A stretch of 64,000 bases of DNA from Roseburia porci (GCF_009695765.1 NZ_VUNI01000017.1:1-64000); one strand, 5' to 3'. Numbered from the stretch's first letter, positions 54,084 to 63,215 are shown. Notes: generated by a model not told the origin, from the sequence alone. Numbers and translations are program-made.

Positions 54084-54188
54084 GTTTGTTATAAAGACAG
54101 TTGTACGTAAGACACGGACATTGGTAATAGAAATGTGTTTTGGTATAAGCTCAGAGAATAATATATATAAGAAGAGGAGATTAGATTC

Positions 54189-55280
54189 ATGAGTGAGAAA
54201 TTAAAAGTAGGTATTCTTGGTGGAACAGGAATGGTTGGACAGAGATTTATTTCGTTGTTAGAGAATCATCCTTGGTTTGAGGTTACAACAATTGCTGCAA
54301 GTCCAAGAAGTGCTGGTAAAACATATGAGGAAGCGGTTGGAGATCGTTGGAAAATGGACACACCAATGCCGGAAGGTGTTAAGAAGATCGTTGTTATGAA
54401 TGTTAACGAAGTAGAGAAGGTTGCTTCAGAAGTTGATTTTGTATTTTCCGCAGTAGATATGACCAAAGAAGAGATTAAGAAGATCGAAGAGGAATACGCG
54501 AAAACAGAGACTCCTGTAGTTTCTAACAACAGTGCACACAGATGGACACCGGATGTACCTATGGTTGTTCCGGAAATCAATCCTGAGCATATGGAAGTGA
54601 TCAAATACCAGAAAGAAAGACTTGGTACAAAACGTGGATTTGTTGCTGTAAAACCAAACTGCTCCATCCAGAGCTATGCGCCGGTTCTTACAGCATGGAA
54701 AGAGTTTGAGCCATATGAAGTTGTTGCAACAACCTATCAGGCAATTTCCGGTGCTGGAAAGACATTTAAGGATTGGCCGGAAATGGTTGGAAATATCATT
54801 CCATATATTGGTGGTGAGGAAGAGAAATCAGAAAAAGAGCCTCTTCGTATCTGGGGTCATGTAGATGCAGAGAAAAAGGCAATTGTTCCTGCAACTTCTC
54901 CGGTTATTACATGTCAGTGTATCCGCGTTCCTGTATTAAACGGACATACAGCAGCTGTATTTGTAAAATTCAAAAAGAATCCTACAAAAGAGCAGCTGAT
55001 CGAGGCATTAAGAAACTATAGTGGAGTACCACAGGAGTTAAATCTTCCAAGTGCTCCAAAACAGTTCATCCAGTATCTGGAAGAGGATAACAGACCACAG
55101 GTAAACTTAGATGTACAGTTTGAAAACGGAATGGGAATTTCCGTTGGACGTCTGAGAGAAGATACGGTATATGACTGGAAGTTTGTCGGACTTTCTCATA
55201 ATACAGTACGTGGTGCTGCCGGTGGAGCAGTATTATGTGCAGAGTTATTAAAAGCACAGGGATATATCACAAAGAAATAA
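54189..55280 (+). CDS. asd: Aspartate-semialdehyde dehydrogenase
   Basis: Reduces aspartyl phosphate to aspartate semialdehyde, the branch point for lysine/diaminopimelate, threonine and methionine. The 363-residue protein has the Rossmann start LGGTGMVGQRFISLLENHPW, the catalytic cysteine in KPNCSIQSYAPVL near residue 157, the active-site histidine region NGHTAAVFVKF, and a GRLRED...HNTVRGAAGG end. These are features of the archaeal/fungal-like Asd branch also found in Clostridia. It is flanked by its own promoter and terminator. Confidence 0.96.
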   Translation: MSEKLKVGILGGTGMVGQRFISLLENHPWFEVTTIAASPRSAGKTYEEAVGDRWKMDTPMPEGVKKIVVMNVNEVEKVASEVDFVFSAVDMTKEEIKKIEEEYAKTETPVVSNNSAHRWTPDVPMVVPEINPEHMEVIKYQKERLGTKRGFVAVKPNCSIQSYAPVLTAWKEFEPYEVVATTYQAISGAGKTFKDWPEMVGNIIPYIGGEEEKSEKEPLRIWGHVDAEKKAIVPATSPVITCQCIRVPVLNGHTAAVFVKFKKNPTKEQLIEALRNYSGVPQELNLPSAPKQFIQYLEEDNRPQVNLDVQFENGMGISVGRLREDTVYDWKFVGLSHNTVRGAAGGAVLCAELLKAQGYITKK

Positions 55281-55307
55281 TAAGTGTCTGGACACATTCG
55301 GATACAG

Positions 55308-55357
55308 GGAAGAGCAGATTCTGAAGCATATCAGATAATCTGCTCTTCCTTTTTATT
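55308..55357 (+). terminator. Intrinsic terminator after asd
   Basis: GGAAGAGCAGATT (55308-55320) pairs perfectly with AATCTGCTCTTCC (55337-55349), followed by TTTTTATT. Confidence 0.95.
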
Positions 55358-55447
55358 GTGACAATTATTAAAATATGATATAATTTATCACTATAAAGAA
55401 CGAGCAAAATACAGACAAGGAACGAAAGATAAGTGCGGGGGGTTGTT

Positions 55448-56812
55448 ATGTTTACAAGAGAAACGGAGCTTCACAGACTGGAAGAACTTTATAAACATCC
55501 GGACAACGAGATTGCTGTTGTATATGGAAGAATGGACTGTGAAAAAGAACAACTGCTCATGCAGTTTACAGAACATAAAAAGAAGTTTTATTATCGTTGC
55601 CGGCAGGCATCGCCGGATTGGCAGAGAATGATGATGGCAAAAGAGGTAGCATCTGTATTTGATGTTCATCTGTCTCAGAATACATATGATGAGTGCTTTA
55701 ACCGTGTCAAAAGTGGTGATCCTTCCAAGCTTGTGATCATCATTGATGAATTTCAGTTTGCATTTAAAAAAGATCCGGAATTATGGGAGAGTATTCTTCG
55801 TTTAAAGAACAAAAAGCTGTATCCTGGACCGGTACTGATTCTTTTGTGCAGCTCGTCGGTAGCCTTTGTGGAACATGAACTGCAGGAAATGCTTGGGGAG
55901 CGGGCATATCATAAGATCGATCATGTTATGAAGATCAATGATCTGAGCTTTCTTGAAGTTGTACGGATGTTTCCGAGTTATCAGGTGAGCGAGTGTATAA
56001 AAGTTTATGGAATCTTAGGAGGCGTTGCCGGATATTTAAAGCAGTGGTATCCATCGGTTTCCCTGAAACAGAATATATGCAGGATTGTTCTTTCTCCAGA
56101 TGGCTATCTTTTCCAGAAAGCGGAGCAGCTGATCTCGTCCGAACTGAGAGAATTATCCGTTTACAATACAATACTTGCGGCGATTGCAGCAGGAAATCAT
56201 AAATTGAATGATCTGTATCATGTGACCGGTTTTTCCCGTGCGAAGATCAGTGTTTATATGAAAAATCTTGCAGCATTTGATGTGGTAGAGAAGGTGATCC
56301 CATTTGAAACCGGTGGATGGGATAATGCCAAGAAGGGAATTTACCAGATCAAAGACACGTATATTAATTTCTGGTATCGATTTGTATATCCGCATCTGTC
56401 AGATCTTTATTGCATGAAACCGGATAAATTTTATGATGTTTATATAAGAGAAGAATTGGATTCTTATCTGAATCAATGCTTTTTAAATGTCTGCAAGGAA
56501 TATCTTGTACTGCTTGGCAGAATTGGAAAAACGCCAGTCCCGATCCACAAAATCGGAAGCTGGATCGGTAAGACTGGAAACGTTGATATTGTGGCTCAGG
56601 ATAAAGTGCGTAATACGGTTGTCGGATTATGCAATTGGGAACAGAAGGAAGTTACGGTGGAGATGCTGACACAGATGTTTTCAAACATGAAAAAAGCAAA
56701 AATTAAGGCAGTTCATTTTTATGTATTTTCGGCGAGGGGATTTAGCAGCGAGATAAAAGAAATTGCAAAAGAAGACCCGCGTCTGGAACTTGTGGACATG
56801 AATGAACTATAA
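55448..56812 (+). CDS. Archaeal-type ATPase/DUF234-like protein with eroded catalytic motifs
   Basis: 454 residues arranged like prokaryotic STAND-like ATPases with a C-terminal DUF234 nuclease-like domain: start MFTRETELHRLEELYK, P-loop position near 30, Walker B LVIIIDEFQF near 100, winged helix ~235-290, and a restriction-endonuclease-like part ~370-454. The P-loop position reads VYGRMDCEKEQL, without the usual Gly-Lys-Ser/Thr. In the C-terminal part NVDIVAQD keeps the first acid, but the usual ECKW element reads GLCNW. Both active sites therefore look inactive, while length and frame are intact. ATG 55448 follows a G-rich stretch; the in-frame GTG 55433 is less likely. topB starts 18 bases downstream. 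Confidence 0.78.
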   Translation: MFTRETELHRLEELYKHPDNEIAVVYGRMDCEKEQLLMQFTEHKKKFYYRCRQASPDWQRMMMAKEVASVFDVHLSQNTYDECFNRVKSGDPSKLVIIIDEFQFAFKKDPELWESILRLKNKKLYPGPVLILLCSSSVAFVEHELQEMLGERAYHKIDHVMKINDLSFLEVVRMFPSYQVSECIKVYGILGGVAGYLKQWYPSVSLKQNICRIVLSPDGYLFQKAEQLISSELRELSVYNTILAAIAAGNHKLNDLYHVTGFSRAKISVYMKNLAAFDVVEKVIPFETGGWDNAKKGIYQIKDTYINFWYRFVYPHLSDLYCMKPDKFYDVYIREELDSYLNQCFLNVCKEYLVLLGRIGKTPVPIHKIGSWIGKTGNVDIVAQDKVRNTVVGLCNWEQKEVTVEMLTQMFSNMKKAKIKAVHFYVFSARGFSSEIKEIAKEDPRLELVDMNEL

Positions 56813-56830
56813 TGAAAGCAAAGAGGTAAA

Positions 56831-59800
56831 ATGGGTAAATCACTGATTATTACAGAGAAACCGTCGGTAGCTCAGGAATTTGCGAAGGTTCTTAGAGTAA
56901 GCGGAAGACACGATGGTTATATTGAAAACCAGGAATATGTAATTACATGGTGCGTTGGACATCTGGTTGGCATGGTATATCCGGAAGGATATGATATGAA
57001 ATACAAAAAATGGAGGCTGGAAGACCTTCCATTTTTACCGGAAACTTATAAATATGATGTCATTAAAGACGTACATAAACAGTATGATGTAGTCCATCAG
57101 ATGCTTCACAGAGAAGATATTGACCGTGTGTACTGGGCTGGTGATGCGGGAAAAGAAGGACAGACGATCGAGGAAAATATCCGTAATTTCGGAGGTGTGC
57201 GGGAAGGCATGGAAGAACTTCGTGTGTGGATCGACTCGCAGACAGAGGAGGAGATCCAAAGAGGTATCCGCGAGGCAAAACCAATGTCGGATTATGCGAA
57301 TCTTGGCAATTCTGGAATTATGCGGACAATTGAAGACTATGCCATGGGAATTAATTTTTCCAGGGTAATGTCAGTGAAATACGGTAACCTGTTAAACAGT
57401 GCTGCAAACACATCCTCATATACGGCAATTGCTGTTGGCAGGGTCATGACCTGTGTGCTCGGAATGGTTGTGATCAGGGAACGGGAAATCCGCAATTTTA
57501 AAGAGACTCCATTCTATCGCGTAATTGGAAAATTCACAGAGAGTGAGATAGAAGGAGAATGGAAAACACAGGAACAGTCGAAGTATTTTGAATCTCCGCT
57601 TTTGTATAAAGAAAACGGATTTAAGAAAGAAGAAGATGCAAAAGGTCTGATCGACAGCTTAAATGGACAGACCGCAAGAATAAAATCGATTGAAAAGAAC
57701 ATTTCCAGGAAAAAAGCACCGCTTCTTTTTAACCTTGCCGAACTTCAGGCGGAATGTTCCAAGCGATTTAAGATCAGTCCGGATCAGACACTTCAGGTCG
57801 CACAGGATCTGTATGAGAAAAAGCTTACGACTTATCCAAGAACAGATGCGCGTGTTTTATCATCTGCTGTTGCAAAAGAAATTTATAAAAATATCGGCCG
57901 GTTAAAAGGATTTGAACAGGTCACACCTTTTGTAGAGCAGATTATTTCACAGAAACTGTATTCGGGAATTGCGAAGACAGCTTATACGGATGACAGCAAA
58001 GTGACGGATCATTATGCGATTATTCCGACCGGCCAGCTGACAGAGCTTGGAAGCCTGAATTCCCTGCAAAGAAGTGTATTTGAATTGATCGTCCGAAGAT
58101 TTTTGAGTATTTTCTATCCGCCTGCACAATATCAGAATGTCAAAATGACGGTAAAGGTGGAAAACGGGGAGAAAACAGAAGAATTTTATGCATCGGCAAG
58201 AGTGCTGAAAGAAAAAGGCTATCTGGAGATAGCAGGCATTCCTGGGGAACAGGCAGAGAAAAAAGAAACGGTAGATCCGGCAGCACTTCTGGCTTTGGCA
58301 GACACCCTGAAGCAGGGAGATGAGATCCCATGTATGGGATATGAGATAAAAGAAGGGAAAACATCGCCACCGAAACGTTACACATCCGGTTCGATGGTGC
58401 TTGCTATGGAAAATGCCGGCCAGCTGATTGAGGATGAAGAACTCAGGGAGCAGATCAAAGGATCTGGTATCGGGACATCTGCAACAAGAGCGGAAATCAT
58501 CAAAAAACTTGTCCGGATCAAATATCTGAACCTGAATCCGAAAACCCAGATTTTAACACCGGAAAATCTTGGAGAAATGGTGTTTGAGGTTGTGCAGATG
58601 ACCGTTCCGGCACTTTTGAATCCACAGATGACAGCGTCCTGGGAAAAGGGTTTGGATGGAATTACAAAAGGAACTGTGGACTTTGCAGAATATCGCGCCA
58701 AACTGGAGGCATTTATCCGTAATGAGACTTTAAAGATGATCAACGAAGATTTAAAGGCACCGATTGCGGAAAGAATATCTGATTTTGCTGGCAAGGGAGC
58801 CAGGGGAGCAGGTGCCCGGAAAAAGATTGGCGTAAAATGTCCGGTCTGCGGAAAAGAAATGGTCACGACGCCGTTTGGTTATGGATGCTCCGGATATAAA
58901 AATGATAAATCAGGATGTAATTTTAATATTGGCGAAATTGCCGGCAAGGAATTATCAGAGGAACAGGTGAAAAATCTGATCGAAAAAGGTGTTACGGAAA
59001 CAATTCGTGGCTTTAAATCCAAAGCCGGAAAACGATTTGATGCCTGCCTGAGACTGAAAAAGGATGAAGAAACCGGAAAGGTTTCTGCTGTCTTTGATTT
59101 TGATCATGTCGAGCCACAGAAGCTGGACGATCTGTCCTGTCCGGTCTGTGGAGGAGATATCATCGTTACTCCATATGGTTATAGCTGCTGCAATCATAAG
59201 TATGGGGAAGAGGGAAGCTGTTCTTTTTCCGTTGGGAAGATTGCCGAGAAGTCATTATCCGAAGCTCAGCTGCGCCAGCTGATCGTCGAGAAGCATACGG
59301 ATACGATCCGTGGATTTAAATCAAAAAAAGGCAAGAAGTTTGATGCCTGTCTGAAGCTTGAGAAAGATGAAGAGGGGAAAATATCGATTGTTTTTGATTT
59401 TGACAATGTCGAAGCAAAGAAAGTGAAAGATGTGAAATGCCCACTCTGTGGTGGTGATATCGTTGTTACTGCATTTGGATATGGATGTGCGAATTATCGT
59501 TACGGGGATGAGACAAGCTGCCGGTTTGCGATTGGAAAGATGGCAGATAAGTCACTTACAGAAAAACAGGTGAAGCAGCTTCTGACAGAGGGAAGAACAG
59601 AAACAATTTATGGATTTAAGTCCAAAAACGGAAAGAAATTCGATGGCCGCATTGCATTAAGAAAAGAGGATGATAAGATCACCGGATTGATGTTTGATTT
59701 TGAAGATCTGGAGAATAAAAAAGTCAAAGATGTGAAATGCCCGGTGTGCGGCGGCGCAATTGAAGCCAGACCGTTTGGATTTGCTTGTGAGAACTATAAA

Positions 59801-60364
59801 AAAGAAGGCGATGCAAATTGTACATTTGCAGTTGGCAGGATCGCCAGCGTTAAGATTAAAGAGCAACAATTAAAACAGCTTTTAATAAATGGAAAAACGG
59901 ATGTTATAGAAGGATTTGTTGCAAAAACCGGAATGAAATTTGATGCACCACTGAAGCTTGGAAAAGACGGAAATGTTGAATTTGATTTCCCGGAAAAACC
60001 AAAACCTGTAGATACGGAGGTTATATGTCCGAAGTGTGGACAGTACATGAAAAAATCCCAGTGGCAGTATGAGTGTGGCTGTGGATTTAAAGTGTGGCAT
60101 ACGGTAGCTGGGGTTCCACTTACAGATGCCCTTACAAATGAACTTTTCCAGACCGGGAAAACAAAATATAAGGTGGAAGGGTTTCAGTCCAAGACCGGAA
60201 ACCTGTTTGACGCCTGCCTGAAATTTGAAAACGACAGTATTCTGTTTGATTTTGATAATCCGGGTGTACCAAAGGAGCCAGAAGAAGACAAAAAAGAGAC
60301 TTCGGAACCGGAGCAGACAGAAGACCAAAATGTTTTGGATACTCTTGAAAACAAGGAGCAGTAA
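56831..60364 (+). CDS. topB: DNA topoisomerase III (type IA) with five C-terminal zinc-ribbon modules
   Basis: 1177-residue type IA topoisomerase that passes strands through a transient 5'-phosphotyrosine break. The Toprim domain begins SLIITEKPSVAQEFAKVL and has a divergent acidic motif GDAGKEGQTIEENI, where Arg and Glu are more usual than Lys and Gln. The catalytic Tyr335 is in LTTYPRTDARVLSS. Residues ~666-1145 are five tandem modules, each a CPxCG zinc ribbon followed by a TIRGFKSK-like / KFDACLKL segment. Ordinary TopB enzymes are about 650-750 residues, so the tail is exceptional. It is transcribed after the degenerate ATPase gene. No conjugation genes adjoin, so it may be chromosomal rather than ICE-borne. 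Confidence 0.93.
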   Translation: MGKSLIITEKPSVAQEFAKVLRVSGRHDGYIENQEYVITWCVGHLVGMVYPEGYDMKYKKWRLEDLPFLPETYKYDVIKDVHKQYDVVHQMLHREDIDRVYWAGDAGKEGQTIEENIRNFGGVREGMEELRVWIDSQTEEEIQRGIREAKPMSDYANLGNSGIMRTIEDYAMGINFSRVMSVKYGNLLNSAANTSSYTAIAVGRVMTCVLGMVVIREREIRNFKETPFYRVIGKFTESEIEGEWKTQEQSKYFESPLLYKENGFKKEEDAKGLIDSLNGQTARIKSIEKNISRKKAPLLFNLAELQAECSKRFKISPDQTLQVAQDLYEKKLTTYPRTDARVLSSAVAKEIYKNIGRLKGFEQVTPFVEQIISQKLYSGIAKTAYTDDSKVTDHYAIIPTGQLTELGSLNSLQRSVFELIVRRFLSIFYPPAQYQNVKMTVKVENGEKTEEFYASARVLKEKGYLEIAGIPGEQAEKKETVDPAALLALADTLKQGDEIPCMGYEIKEGKTSPPKRYTSGSMVLAMENAGQLIEDEELREQIKGSGIGTSATRAEIIKKLVRIKYLNLNPKTQILTPENLGEMVFEVVQMTVPALLNPQMTASWEKGLDGITKGTVDFAEYRAKLEAFIRNETLKMINEDLKAPIAERISDFAGKGARGAGARKKIGVKCPVCGKEMVTTPFGYGCSGYKNDKSGCNFNIGEIAGKELSEEQVKNLIEKGVTETIRGFKSKAGKRFDACLRLKKDEETGKVSAVFDFDHVEPQKLDDLSCPVCGGDIIVTPYGYSCCNHKYGEEGSCSFSVGKIAEKSLSEAQLRQLIVEKHTDTIRGFKSKKGKKFDACLKLEKDEEGKISIVFDFDNVEAKKVKDVKCPLCGGDIVVTAFGYGCANYRYGDETSCRFAIGKMADKSLTEKQVKQLLTEGRTETIYGFKSKNGKKFDGRIALRKEDDKITGLMFDFEDLENKKVKDVKCPVCGGAIEARPFGFACENYKKEGDANCTFAVGRIASVKIKEQQLKQLLINGKTDVIEGFVAKTGMKFDAPLKLGKDGNVEFDFPEKPKPVDTEVICPKCGQYMKKSQWQYECGCGFKVWHTVAGVPLTDALTNELFQTGKTKYKVEGFQSKTGNLFDACLKFENDSILFDFDNPGVPKEPEEDKKETSEPEQTEDQNVLDTLENKEQ
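58828..60264 (+). repeat. Five ~300-base repeats encoding the TopB C-terminal modules
   Basis: In-frame tandem units start near 58828, 59125, 59431, 59731 and 60020. Units 1-4 share CP[VL]CG, a PFGYGC-type strand, C[NSRT]F.[IV]G..A, and GFKSK.GKKFDA. In units 1-3 a DFD or DFE.E acidic end follows. Unit 5 keeps CPKCGQ and GFQSKTGNLFDACLKF but has a different second cysteine pair (CGCGF). Gradual divergence suggests old duplication. Confidence 0.85.
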
Positions 60365-60430
60365 GCATATAATGTAGTCGTTTGCGGGTGATGTTATACG
60401 CAAAAATGAGTTCGTGAAAGGAACAGCAAA

Positions 60431-61108
60431 ATGGAAAATGCAAAAATAATCAATCTGTATGACCTGGAAGAGACAATTGCAGGAGAATATCTTGCACAGT
60501 TTACGTATCCATGGGAAGCGTTAAAAGGAATCGCTGATTTTATCAGAGAACTGGGACCAACGCTGGATCCGGATAAATTTGAAAAAAGAGGCGAAGACAT
60601 CTGGGTGGCGAAGTCGGCAAAGGTTGCGCCTACGGCATGTTTAAATGGACCTTTGATCATTGATGAGGAGGCTGAGGTCAGACACTGTGCATTCGTGCGT
60701 GGAAGTGCGGTCGTCGGAAAAGGATCGGTTGTCGGAAACTCTACAGAACTGAAAAATGACATTATATTTAATTCTGTTCAGGTGCCGCATTATAATTATG
60801 TCGGAGATTCTATCCTCGGATATAAATCCCATATGGGAGCAGGTTCGATCACTTCGAATGTTAAATCAGATAAAACACTTGTTGCAGTTAAGGATAAATA
60901 TGATTCGAAAGAAGAAATTGAAACAGGACTTAAGAAATTCGGGGCTATGCTTGGCGACTATGTTGAGGTAGGATGCAATTCGGTACTGAATCCTGGAACG
61001 GTAATTGGCAGACATTCCAATATCTATCCACTCTCAAGAGTAAGGGGTGTGATACCTGCAGATTCTATTTTTAAAGATCAGGATCATGTTGTGAAAAAAC
61101 ACGATTAA
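60431..61108 (+). CDS. Left-handed beta-helix (hexapeptide) transferase-like protein
   Basis: 225 residues. A short helical N-terminus (~1-60) precedes repeated [LIV]GxxxxV-type hexapeptides (VRGSAVVGKGSVVGNSTE, VGDSILGYKSHMGAGSITSN, VGCNSVLNPGTVIGRHSNIY), which build a left-handed parallel beta-helix. Such folds bind acyl-CoA or nucleotide sugars. The arrangement resembles the C-terminal half of GlmU-type UDP-GlcNAc pyrophosphorylases but the nucleotidyltransferase domain is absent. Substrate not predictable. Confidence 0.8.
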   Translation: MENAKIINLYDLEETIAGEYLAQFTYPWEALKGIADFIRELGPTLDPDKFEKRGEDIWVAKSAKVAPTACLNGPLIIDEEAEVRHCAFVRGSAVVGKGSVVGNSTELKNDIIFNSVQVPHYNYVGDSILGYKSHMGAGSITSNVKSDKTLVAVKDKYDSKEEIETGLKKFGAMLGDYVEVGCNSVLNPGTVIGRHSNIYPLSRVRGVIPADSIFKDQDHVVKKHD

Positions 61109-61212
61109 GCATTGGTTTGCAAATGATTTTTCGTTACATTTTTCGCTATAATTCGAGTATTTGGTACTGGACTTATTGAGAAAAATATGCGAAAATAACT
61201 GCAGTATGTTAA

Positions 61213-61241
61213 ATTGCTAACAAAGTTAGACAATATATACA
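61213..61241 (+). promoter_or_regulatory. Candidate promoter with palindromic operator before the NifU-like/GGGtGRT pair
   Basis: TTGCTA (61214-61219), a 16-bp spacer and TATACA (61236-61241) could be the promoter. Inside it ATTGCTAAC - AAA - GTTAGACAAT (61213-61234) is an inverted repeat with one extra base in the right arm. The core CTAACAAAGTTAG is perfect. The regulator is unknown; it does not fit Rex or Fur consensus well. Confidence 0.4.
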
Positions 61242-61268
61242 AAGCTATCAAGTGAAAGGAGTCTTATA

Positions 61269-61961
61269 ATGATTTACACTAAGGAAGTTGAAAACATGTG
61301 TCCTGTAGCTAAGGGCGCAAAACATGAACCAGCTCCTATCCCAGAAGAAGGAAAATGGGTTCATTCCAAAAAAATTGAAGATATCTCAGGATTTACACAC
61401 GGTGTGGGCTGGTGTGCTCCACAGCAGGGTGCCTGCAAATTATCTTTAAATGTGAAAAACGGTGTAATTGAAGAAGCTTTAGTTGAAACAATCGGATGTT
61501 CTGGTATGACACATTCCGCAGCTATGGCAGCAGAAATCTTACAGGGAAAAACAATTCTTGAGGCATTAAATACAGACTTAGTATGTGATGCTATTAATAC
61601 AGCTATGAGAGAGTTATTCTTACAGATCGTTTACGGTCGTACACAGAGTGCTTTCTCTGATGACGGATTAGCAGTTGGTGCTGGTCTGGAAGACTTAGGA
61701 AAAGGACTTCGTTCCCAGGTTGGTACAATGTACGCAACAAAAGAAAAGGGTGTTCGTTACCTTGAGATGGCAGAAGGCTATGTAACAGGTATCGCTCTTG
61801 ATGCTGACAACGAAGTAATCGGATATCAGTTCGTTTCCCTTGGAAAAATGACAGACTTCATCAAAAAAGGTGACGATCCTAATACTGCCTGGGAGAAAGC
61901 TAAAGGACAGTATGGTCGCGTAGCAGATGCAGTTAAGATCATCGACCCACGTGAAGAATAG
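61269..61961 (+). CDS. NifU-like iron-sulfur scaffold-type protein paired with GGGtGRT
   Basis: 230 residues. The middle resembles the NifU/IscU N-terminal fold (ACKLSLNVKNGVIEEALVET, IGCSGMTHSAAMAAEILQGK). Cysteines are at MCPVAKG, GWCAPQQGAC, IGCSGM and VCDAI. The first ~40 and last ~80 residues have no counterpart in IscU. It may carry or pass an Fe-S cluster or another metal, by analogy only. AAAGGAG precedes ATG 61269. Codon choice is unusually uniform (GGT, GCT, CGT frequent), suggesting high expression, and the next gene starts after 19 bases. Confidence 0.85.
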   Translation: MIYTKEVENMCPVAKGAKHEPAPIPEEGKWVHSKKIEDISGFTHGVGWCAPQQGACKLSLNVKNGVIEEALVETIGCSGMTHSAAMAAEILQGKTILEALNTDLVCDAINTAMRELFLQIVYGRTQSAFSDDGLAVGAGLEDLGKGLRSQVGTMYATKEKGVRYLEMAEGYVTGIALDADNEVIGYQFVSLGKMTDFIKKGDDPNTAWEKAKGQYGRVADAVKIIDPREE

Positions 61962-61980
61962 GAAAGGAGAAACGATAACA

Positions 61981-62991
61981 ATGGCTTTATTTGAATCATA
62001 TGAAAGAAGAATTGACCAGATCAATGCTGTTTTAAACAGCTATGGTATCAGCTCTATCGAAGAAGCTGAAAAAATTACAAAAGACGCTGGACTTGATGTT
62101 TATGATCAGGTTAAAAAAATCCAGCCAATCTGTTTTGAGAATGCATGCTGGGCTTACACAGTAGGTGCTGCAATCGCAATCAAGAAAGGTGCTGTAAGAG
62201 CTGCTGACGCTGCTGCAGCAATCGGAGAAGGACTTCAGGCTTTCTGTATTCCTGGATCAGTTGCTGATCATCGTAAAGTAGGTTTAGGACATGGTAACCT
62301 TGGTAAAATGTTACTTGAGGAAGAGACAGAGTGCTTCTGCTTCTTAGCTGGACATGAGTCTTTCGCAGCTGCTGAAGGTGCAATCGGAATCGCTGAGAAA
62401 GCAAACAAAGTACGTAAAAAACCATTAAGAGTTATCTTAAACGGTTTAGGAAAAGATGCTGCACAGATCATTTCCCGTATCAACGGATTTACATTCGTAG
62501 AGACAAAATACGATTACAAAGCAGCTAAATTAAACATCGTATATGAAAAAGCATATTCTGATGGACTTCGTGCAACTGTTAAATGTTACGGTGCTGATGA
62601 TGTTCAGGAAGGTGTTGCAATCATGCATCATGAGAACGTAGGTGTATCTATCACAGGTAACTCTACAAACCCAACACGTTTCCAGCATCCAGTAGCAGGT
62701 ACATACAAGAAAGAATGTATCGAGCAGGGCAAGAAATATTTCTCAGTTGCTTCCGGCGGTGGTACAGGACGTACACTTCACCCAGATAACATGGCAGCTG
62801 GACCAGCTTCTTATGGTATGACAGATACTATGGGACGTATGCATTCAGATGCACAGTTCGCTGGATCTTCCTCTGTACCAGCTCACGTTGAGATGATGGG
62901 ATTAATCGGAATGGGAAATAACCCAATGGTTGGAGCTACAGTAGCAGTAGCAGTATCCATCGAAGAGGCTCACAAAGCTGGAAAATGCTAA
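61981..62991 (+). CDS. GGGtGRT family protein (function unknown)
   Basis: 336 residues containing the name-giving motif in SVASGGGTGRTLHPDNMAAG near residue 260. It also shows AAIGEGLQAFCIPGSVADHR near 80, GHGNLGKMLLEEETECFCFL near 105, and an alanine- and glycine-rich end (GMGNNPMVGATVAVAVSIEE). It is a soluble, enzyme-like protein of a conserved but uncharacterised family; the partner gene upstream is NifU-like. ATG 61981 is chosen since AAAGGAGA precedes it and the family starts MALFESYERRI. Codon bias suggests very high expression. A strong terminator follows. A nucleotide- or cofactor-binding role for the Gly-rich motif is speculation. Confidence 0.92.
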   Translation: MALFESYERRIDQINAVLNSYGISSIEEAEKITKDAGLDVYDQVKKIQPICFENACWAYTVGAAIAIKKGAVRAADAAAAIGEGLQAFCIPGSVADHRKVGLGHGNLGKMLLEEETECFCFLAGHESFAAAEGAIGIAEKANKVRKKPLRVILNGLGKDAAQIISRINGFTFVETKYDYKAAKLNIVYEKAYSDGLRATVKCYGADDVQEGVAIMHHENVGVSITGNSTNPTRFQHPVAGTYKKECIEQGKKYFSVASGGGTGRTLHPDNMAAGPASYGMTDTMGRMHSDAQFAGSSSVPAHVEMMGLIGMGNNPMVGATVAVAVSIEEAHKAGKC

Positions 62992-63007
62992 TAAATATAG
63001 GCATTTC

Positions 63008-63042
63008 AAGACCTTCGTGCTTTATCGCACGGGGGTCTTTTT
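63008..63042 (+). terminator. Intrinsic terminator after the GGGtGRT gene
   Basis: AAGACC..CGTGC and GCACG..GGTCTT make a two-part stem around TTTATC, followed by TTTT. Confidence 0.9.
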
Positions 63043-63215
63043 CTGTGTCTGCACACTTATACCAGACAAAAGAAATGATAAAAGTAATACTCCCGGCTCA
63101 ATGCTGAAATATATACAAAATAGATAAAAAAGACATAATAGCAATATAATTATTGTGCTTTTTGTATAAACGTGATAATATGTTATTGTATATAAAAGAT
63201 ATGAGGGGATAGTAT

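Noticed and set aside
54084-54188. Lysine (L-box) riboswitch before asd
   Set aside because: The leader is only about 100 bases and shows none of the multi-helix structure of an L-box.
58828-60264. CRISPR array or non-coding tandem repeat
   Set aside because: The repeats are ~300 bases, in frame and diverged, and encode zinc-ribbon modules of TopB; no short identical repeats with unique spacers occur anywhere in the window.
55448-60364. Integrative conjugative element carrying topB
   Set aside because: TopB genes often ride on ICEs, but no relaxase, VirB4/VirD4, integrase or plasmid-type gene is present on either side, and flanking genes are core metabolism.
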